Positions 6,675 through 9,870 of a stretch of 9,870 nt of DNA are shown piece by piece. The number at the start of each line of letters is the position of its first letter. The first letter of the stretch is position 1. Source of the DNA: Micrococcales bacterium (GTDB lineage Bacteria > Actinomycetota > Actinomycetes > Actinomycetales > Dermatophilaceae); NCBI GenBank assembly GCA_003157445.1, contig PMJN01000498.1, positions 1-9,870 on the forward strand, given 5' to 3'. A program made the position numbers and the translations under genes. Under the pieces are notes generated by a model that saw only the letters and a list, made by a program, of their open reading frames with translations, had not been told where the DNA came from and did no database searches.

Positions 6675-7420
6675 CCGCCGTCGCCCATCCGGTAGCCGAT
6701 GCCCCGGATCGTGCGCACGTAATGCGGTGAGCTGGGATCGTCGCGCAGCTTCCTTCTTAGGTGCGCGATGTGGACGTCGACGAGGTGTTCATCACCGACC
6801 CAGGTGTGATCCCACACGGCGTCGATGAGCTGGCGGCGGGAGAAGACCAATGCCGGTCTAGCCGACAACGCCTCCAGCACGTCAAACTCGGTGCGAGTCA
6901 ATGCCACTGTCTGACCGTCTAGGTCGACCTCGCGTCCGGCCACGTCGATACTCAACGCCCCAAAGACTCGAGGTCCCCCTTCCTGGCCGAACTGCCCACT
7001 AGAAGTGGAAGCCCGGGGACGGCGCAGCATTGCGTGGATCCGGGCGAGCAGCTCACGCGGGCTGAACGGCTTGGTCACGTAGTCGTCGGCCCCGACGGAG
7101 AGTCCGATGAGCTTGTCGATCTCCTCGGTGCGCGCGGTGAGCATGATGATGTAGCAGTTGGAGAATGTGCGCACCACCCGGCAGACCTCAACGCCGTCGA
7201 TCACCGGCAGCCCTAGGTCCAGCACCATGACGTCCGGATCGACCTTGCGGGCCTGGTCAATGCCTTGCTGCCCGTCATAGGCCAGCGACACCTCAAAGCC
7301 GTCCCGGCTCAGGTAGGAGCCCACGAGGTCGGCCAACGCTCGTTCGTCATCCACGACCACAACGCGCAGACCGCTGGTCCGTGCTGGATTCGGAGCTGGC
7401 TTGCCGACCGGTTGGCTCAT
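6671..7420 (-). CDS. OmpR/PhoB-family response regulator
   Basis: 249 residues from the chosen start (MSQPVGK). The receiver domain has the acidic pair in VVVVDDE (D24, D25), phospho-acceptor D68 in VMVLDLGLPV, T95 in IIMLTAR and K117 in DDYVTKPF. After a ~25-residue linker, a C-terminal winged helix shows TRTEFDVLEAL, VWDHTWVGDEHLVDVHIAHL and the terminal wing YVRTIRGIGYRM. It is phosphorylated by the kinase whose gene overlaps its stop, and binds tandem direct repeats. An in-frame ATG at 7465 would add 15 residues (MPLHPLNFG...); I prefer 7420 because that leader lies outside the domain and 249 residues is normal for the family. Neither start has a clear Shine-Dalgarno, so a leaderless message is possible. 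A CTTCAT direct repeat sits about 95-120 bp upstream, consistent with autoregulation. Confidence 0.93.
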   Translation of the reverse strand: MSQPVGKPAPNPARTSGLRVVVVDDERALADLVGSYLSRDGFEVSLAYDGQQGIDQARKVDPDVMVLDLGLPVIDGVEVCRVVRTFSNCYIIMLTARTEEIDKLIGLSVGADDYVTKPFSPRELLARIHAMLRRPRASTSSGQFGQEGGPRVFGALSIDVAGREVDLDGQTVALTRTEFDVLEALSARPALVFSRRQLIDAVWDHTWVGDEHLVDVHIAHLRRKLRDDPSSPHYVRTIRGIGYRMGDGG

Positions 7421-7471
7421 ATGCACAAGTGTCGCGGGTCCGAAGTTAAGTGGGTGCAGCGGCATAGATGT

Positions 7472-7495
7472 CGGAGCTGCTTGGATCGAGCTCCG
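7472..7495. promoter_or_regulatory. 7-bp inverted repeat upstream of the response regulator
   Basis: CGGAGCT (7472-7478) and AGCTCCG (7489-7495) form a perfect inverted repeat around a 10-base centre in the divergent spacer. It could be an operator for a dimeric repressor or a 5'-leader hairpin of the regulator transcript. No further support is visible. Confidence 0.25.
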
Positions 7496-7513
7496 GTGTC
7501 AGGTGAGGTCGGG

Positions 7514-7541
7514 TTCTTCATCGTTTCTTCATGGTTTCTCA
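7514..7541 (+). promoter_or_regulatory. Putative OmpR-family operator: TTCTTCAT repeated at 11 bp
   Basis: TTCTTCAT occurs at 7514-7521 and 7525-7532, exactly 11 bp apart, and a degenerate third unit, TTTCTCA, falls at 7535-7541. The core CTTCAT-n5-CTTCAT matches the site at 3265-3281 upstream of the Met-rich operon. It lies in the divergent spacer between the response regulator (minus) and the SHOCT gene (plus), so it could control either or both. I infer that the neighbouring response regulator binds it; PhoP is an alternative because of its resemblance to PHO boxes. Confidence 0.5.
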
Positions 7542-7614
7542 CTACGACCTCGACACCTGCGCGCAATGCTGGAGATGTCGGTCAACACGGGGCAGACCAA
7601 GGAGGAGCTCGCAG

Positions 7615-7869
7615 ATGATGGGTTGGTATGGCGGCGGCATGGATCCCTTCGGCTGGCTTGCTATGGGCGTCTTCTGGCTCTGCTTGCTCGGGCTTATCGT
7701 GTGGCTGGTCGTGCGGTTACTGCCCGGCAGCGGCGGCGCTACAATCCGCCCCGTCGGTGAGTCGGCAGTGGAGATCCTCGATCGGCGCTTGGCTAGCGGA
7801 GAGATTGACCTGCAAGCCTGGCAGGCCCAGCGCAGTGCTCTGCTGACCGCCCAACGCGATCGGAAGTGA
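7615..7869 (+). CDS. Small single-TM protein with SHOCT-like C-terminus
   Basis: 84 residues. A short Met/Gly/Trp-rich N-terminus (MMGWYGGGMDPFGW) is followed by one membrane helix (~14-36), a linker, and a C-terminal VEILDRRLASGEIDLQAWQAQRSALL (52-77). That end matches the SHOCT (short C-terminal) pattern of an ILxxRxAxGEI core and a hydrophobic helix, where the usual 'EEY/F' is replaced by LQAW. The start at 7615 is fixed by AAGGAGG at 7599-7605, 9 bases upstream; the longer reading from 7531 would run through this site and the operator and is not needed. The molecular function of SHOCT proteins is unknown; oligomerisation or membrane tethering has been suggested. It is divergent from the response regulator, with an operator-like direct repeat in between, so it is probably part of the same response. 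Confidence 0.8.
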   Translation: MMGWYGGGMDPFGWLAMGVFWLCLLGLIVWLVVRLLPGSGGATIRPVGESAVEILDRRLASGEIDLQAWQAQRSALLTAQRDRK

Positions 7870-7900
7870 TGGTCATCAGGGCACCTCATTTCCATTCCAA

Positions 7901-7925
7901 GGTGCGCCGGGGGACGGCCGGCACC
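7901..7925 (+). terminator. Possible terminator hairpin after the SHOCT gene
   Basis: GGTG-cg-CCGG (7901-7910) pairs with CCGGCACC (7918-7925), giving two 4-bp stems with a 2-base bulge and a 7-base loop, 31 bases after the SHOCT stop. An alternative 6-bp stem GCACCT/AGGTGC (7881-7886, 7900-7905) overlaps it. No T-run follows. Confidence 0.3.
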
Positions 7926-8103
7926 AGGAAGCCTCGCTCGCCAGCTTGCTCTTTCACCCGGGCACAGACTGCACGAAGTAATGGAGAGACTCGACCTGAC
8001 ACCCGATCACAGTCCTGGGCGGGCATCGCGCATCGCGGTTAAGGCGCTGTCTCCATCTGGAGAACTGGACCCGATTCAATTGTGCGGCAACGGTAGTCGC
8101 GTA

Positions 8104-8142
8104 TGGGGCGGGTGACGGGAAGCGAACCCGCACTGTCAGCCT
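8104..8142 (-). other. 3' fragment of a tRNA-Gly-like gene (putative att-site remnant)
   Basis: Read on the minus strand from 8142 to 8104, this has the end of an anticodon stem (GGCTGA), a T arm with stem GCGGG/CCCGT and loop TTCGCTT, the acceptor strand CACCCGC, and a CCCA end with encoded CCA. It closely resembles the 3' half of actinobacterial tRNA-Gly. The anticodon loop, D arm and 5' acceptor strand (GCGGGTG) are missing upstream, so it is not a functional tRNA. The T loop has C at position 58, where A is nearly universal, so it is degenerating or an imperfect copy. 3' halves of tRNA genes are typical integrase attachment cores, so it probably marks one end of an integrated or lost element. 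No integrase gene is in the window. Confidence 0.62.
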
Positions 8143-8176
8143 GGGCAATCGTACCTATGCCTGCGTGAGCGCACGG

Positions 8177-8218
8177 CGGACAGGGTTAGGAGCGCCCCTC
8201 TCGGAGAGTGGCTGTCCG
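8177..8218. repeat. Nested inverted repeat (42 bp)
   Basis: An outer pair CGGACAG (8177-8183) and CTGTCCG (8212-8218) encloses an inner hairpin CTCT-cgg-AGAG (8198-8208). Both arm pairs are perfect. It could be a cruciform or RNA structure, or a recombination or protein-binding site near the tRNA fragment 35 bp away. Function unknown. Confidence 0.5.
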
Positions 8219-8223
8219 TCAGG

Positions 8224-8261
8224 GATCGTTCACTGATCGTTCGCCGACGCGAGCGTTCGCC
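8224..8261. repeat. Short direct repeats GATCGTTC / CGTTCGCC
   Basis: GATCGTTC occurs at 8224-8231 and 8235-8242, 11 bp apart, and CGTTCGCC occurs at 8238-8245 and 8254-8261. It is an iterated motif immediately beside the nested inverted repeat. It may be a protein-binding array, or chance in GC-rich DNA. Confidence 0.4.
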
Positions 8262-8272
8262 AACAAGTCTCA

Positions 8273-8290
8273 GCGGGCTGTTGGGCCCGC
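8273..8290 (-). terminator. Candidate terminator for the minus-strand oxidoreductase genes
   Basis: GCGGGC (8273-8278) and GCCCGC (8285-8290) form a perfect 6-bp stem with a 6-base loop, 34 bases past the stop of the interrupted oxidoreductase on its own strand. Downstream on that strand the sequence is only mildly T-rich. Confidence 0.4.
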
Positions 8291-8323
8291 GGGGAGGCTG
8301 CGATCGCGGCCGCAACTACGCAA

Positions 8324-9304
8324 CTACGCAACGACGACAACGACGTTCCCTATCTTCTGGCCGGTTTCGGCGTACCTGTGAGCCTCGACCATCTGCTCGA
8401 GCGGGAAGCGCCGGTCGATGACCGGGTGGAGCCGTCCCGCTTCGACCAAGCCTCGCAGGTAGGCCAGGTCCTCGCTCGTTCCACTCGATGCCCCGAACAC
8501 GACCCGCTTCTTGCTCCCCCTCGAAGCCCACAGGGCGCGAACGATCTGCAAGAAGCCTGGATTGGCCATGAGTAGGCATCCGTTCTCGGTCAGCAACCTC
8601 GTCATGCGACCAGACGGTGTGTTGCGGACCACGTCGAAGATGACGTCGTAGGTCTGCGGGCTGCCGGTGAAGTCCTCCTAGGAGTAGTCGATGACGCGAT
8701 CCGCACCGATCGCGCGCAGCATCTCCAGCTTCGGCGCACTGTCCACCGCGGTCACATGCGCCCCGAGGACCTTGGCGAGTTGGACCGCGAACGTGCCAAA
8801 GCTCCCTCCCGCTCCGTTGACCAGGACCCTCTGTCCGCTCCGGACGTTCGCCTTCCGCAGGAACTGCGAGGCCTCGCCTCCCCCGTAGGGTACGGCCGCA
8901 GCCTCCTCGTAGCTCAGGTTCGCCGGCATCGTCGCGATCGCCCCGGTCTGGGGGTTCTCACGCAGGCAGATGTACTCCGCGTAGGCTCCCAAGCCAATGC
9001 CCGTTGCCGAGAAGACCCGGTCGCCCTTCCTTAGCGACCTGACATCTTTGCCCACCGACTCGATGTCACCGGCAAGCTCCTGCCCGAGCACTGGTTGTCT
9101 TGGTCTGCGGATGCCGAACGACAGCCGAATAGGTACCCAAATCCAGGGGGCGAAGTCGAATCTCCGCAGCTCGCAATCGGCCGCGCTGACCGTCGTGGCG
9201 CGGATTCGAACCAGCACCTCGTTGTCCTTCGGAACGGGCTTCAGCACGTCTGCGAGTTGAAGAACATCCGGTGGTCCGTAGTCCGTGCACACTATTGCTC
9301 TCAT
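8324..9304 (-). pseudogene. Quinone-oxidoreductase-like MDR dehydrogenase interrupted by one in-frame TAG
   Basis: Medium-chain dehydrogenase/reductase resembling NADPH:quinone oxidoreductase (COG0604 type). The full frame is 326 codons, near the normal ~325. Residues 1-208 hold the GroES-like catalytic domain, with GQELAGDIESVG (74-85) and KGDRVF (93-98), and most of the nucleotide-binding fold, with VNGAGGSFGTFAVQLAK (162-178) and GADRVIDYS. Codon 209 is TAG (bases 8678-8680). The same frame then continues without shift through EDFTGSPQTYDVIFDVV to PVIDRRFPLEQMVEAHRY and the final stop. A relative at 9419 has Arg at the matching place (HTREDF), so a single substitution explains the break. 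No zinc-ligand Cys cluster is seen. ATG 9304 has GGAG 7 bases upstream. A product ending at 208 would lack the rest of the fold. Alternatives are a sequencing error or TAG read-through. Confidence 0.82.
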
Positions 9305-9355
9305 GGGTCTCCGGCTCGTGCGTTCGCAGTGGTCCGAATCCGTCCGTCCAACGTC

Positions 9356-9386
9356 GTGCGGATGAGCTGCCGGGCGCTATCCGCAC
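9356..9386 (-). other. Intercistronic hairpin between the two oxidoreductase genes
   Basis: GTGCGGAT (9356-9363) and ATCCGCAC (9379-9386) form a perfect 8-bp stem, continued after a one-base bulge by AGC/GCT (9365-9367, 9376-9378). It sits in the 114-bp gap between the two minus-strand genes. It could attenuate or terminate transcription after the upstream gene, but no T-run follows on the minus strand. Confidence 0.42.
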
Positions 9387-9418
9387 TCAGGAGATGTGAC
9401 TCTGACATCCACGATGAC

Positions 9419-9870
9419 TCACTCACCGTTCTCCATGATGATGATGACCTTGCCTCGAGCGTGCCCCTGGTCCAGATACCGAAAGGCCTCAGCTGTCTCT
9501 CTCAACGGATACGTTCGGTCGATGACAGGAGTGACCCGTCCGGTCCCGACCAGCTCCTTGAGAGTGATCAAGTCGTCCTGGTTCGGTGTCGAGACGAAAG
9601 GGCGCTCCTGCTGGCGCACGAACAGTGACAGCAAGAACGCTTTGAAGACGTAGCCCATGCCAGCATGCCCACTGTTGGGTATGAGAGTCCCCTCGGGCTT
9701 GAGCACGCGCCTGTACTCCGCAAAGGAGTGACTCGCCACGTTGTCGAGGATCAGGTCGTAGCGTCGCTCGCCCTGTGTGAAGTCCTCCCTGGTGTGGTCG
9801 ATGACATGGTCCGCTCCCAGCGATCGGACAGTGTCCACGTTCCCCGTGCTGCACACGCCTGTCACTTCCG
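9419..9870 (-). CDS. Quinone-oxidoreductase-like MDR dehydrogenase, C-terminal part (5' end outside window)
   Basis: The last ~150 residues of a second medium-chain dehydrogenase/reductase. The frame stays open to the window edge (codons before the GTG at 9865 read EV, giving EVTGVCSTGN), so the apparent start is internal. Visible parts are the second half of the nucleotide-binding fold (EVTGVCSTGNVDTVRSLGAD, with VTGVCST likely contacting the NADP ribose/phosphate), HVIDHTREDF, YDLILDNV, LKPEGTLI, and the typical C-terminal PVIDRTYPLRETAEAFRYLDQGHARGKVIIIM. It is homologous to the interrupted gene downstream on the same strand but clearly diverged. The two may be co-transcribed, separated by 114 bp with a hairpin. 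Such enzymes reduce quinones or enones in the cytoplasm with NAD(P)H; the substrate cannot be told. Confidence 0.85.
   Translation of the reverse strand, partial: EVTGVCSTGNVDTVRSLGADHVIDHTREDFTQGERRYDLILDNVASHSFAEYRRVLKPEGTLIPNSGHAGMGYVFKAFLLSLFVRQQERPFVSTPNQDDLITLKELVGTGRVTPVIDRTYPLRETAEAFRYLDQGHARGKVIIIMENGE

Larger units (their letters stand above)
7870..8323. other. 454-bp gene-free stretch with inverted repeats and a tRNA scar
   Basis: I see no protein gene here on either strand. It holds a possible terminator (7901-7925), a tandem GCATCGC pair (8023-8036), a palindrome TCTCCA-tc-TGGAGA (8050-8063), the tRNA-Gly-like 3' fragment (8104-8142), a nested inverted repeat (8177-8218), GATCGTTC repeats (8224-8245) and a 6-bp-stem hairpin (8273-8290). 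The density of structure and the tRNA piece suggest a junction between unrelated DNA segments. Confidence 0.6.

Noticed and set aside
7531..7614. Longer start for the SHOCT gene at ATG 7531
   Set aside because: It overlaps the operator-like repeat, adds a non-membrane Cys/Arg-rich leader unlike the family, and ignores the AAGGAGG that fits ATG 7615.
7954..8148. Minus-strand 64-codon ORF starting with a LTVRVRFPSPAP-like stretch
   Set aside because: That peptide is the well-known conceptual translation of a tRNA 3' end; it comes from the tRNA fragment and not from a protein gene.
8308..8340. Tandem CAACTACG / CAACGACG repeats, considered as a CRISPR-like or microsatellite signal
   Set aside because: Units are only 8 bases with no spacers, and most of the stretch encodes the Val-rich end and stop of the minus-strand oxidoreductase. 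No CRISPR array is present in the window.
9095..9628. Plus-strand 177-codon ORF across the two oxidoreductases
   Set aside because: Antisense to two recognisable MDR genes and without any domain-like pattern.

Overview
The window is GC-rich. Its codons favour G/C at third positions, genes are packed with 4-base ATGA/GTGA overlaps, and it carries actinobacterial-type cydDC genes and an OmpR/HisKA two-component pair. This points to a high-GC Gram-positive bacterium (Actinomycetota). A propionibacterial-type host is possible but cannot be shown from these bases.

Layout: (1) 1-2619, plus strand: the 3' part of cydD, overlapped by a complete cydC. Together they encode the heterodimeric thiol/heme-linked ABC exporter needed for cytochrome bd assembly; cydAB would be expected upstream, outside the window. 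(2) 2620-3395: no intact gene. It holds a hairpin, a frameshifted remnant resembling the N-terminal part of a TnpB-like transposase, an 11-bp-period direct repeat that looks like an OmpR-family operator, and a possible 15-codon leader ORF. (3) 3396-5365, plus strand: a two-gene overlapping operon. The first gene encodes a small membrane-anchored methionine-rich protein with two identical SMPADMPGMDMSGSS repeats; the second encodes a 12-cysteine polytopic polyferredoxin of the NapH/NosR/CcoG type. A hairpin follows. (4) 5547-7420, minus strand, convergent with (3): a sensor histidine kinase and its OmpR-family response regulator, with the regulator upstream. (5) 7615-7869, plus strand and divergent from the regulator: a small single-TM SHOCT-type protein behind a strong Shine-Dalgarno. 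The shared spacer holds a second CTTCAY-n5-CTTCAY direct repeat. (6) 7870-8323: a gene-free stretch with several inverted repeats and a 39-bp 3' fragment of a tRNA-Gly-like gene, which looks like an attachment-site scar. (7) 8324-9870, minus strand: two medium-chain quinone-oxidoreductase-like genes. One is interrupted by a single in-frame TAG; the other runs off the right edge.

Working model (inference): regions 3-5 form one envelope metal-response module, most likely for copper. The kinase and regulator would act through matching direct-repeat operators upstream of the Met-rich/polyferredoxin operon and in the regulator/SHOCT spacer. The Met-rich protein would bind Cu(I), and the polyferredoxin would supply electrons across the membrane, as CcoG does for Cu(II) to Cu(I). 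No gene in the window proves the metal. The tRNA scar, the transposase remnant and the broken oxidoreductase suggest accessory, rearranged DNA on both sides of this module.
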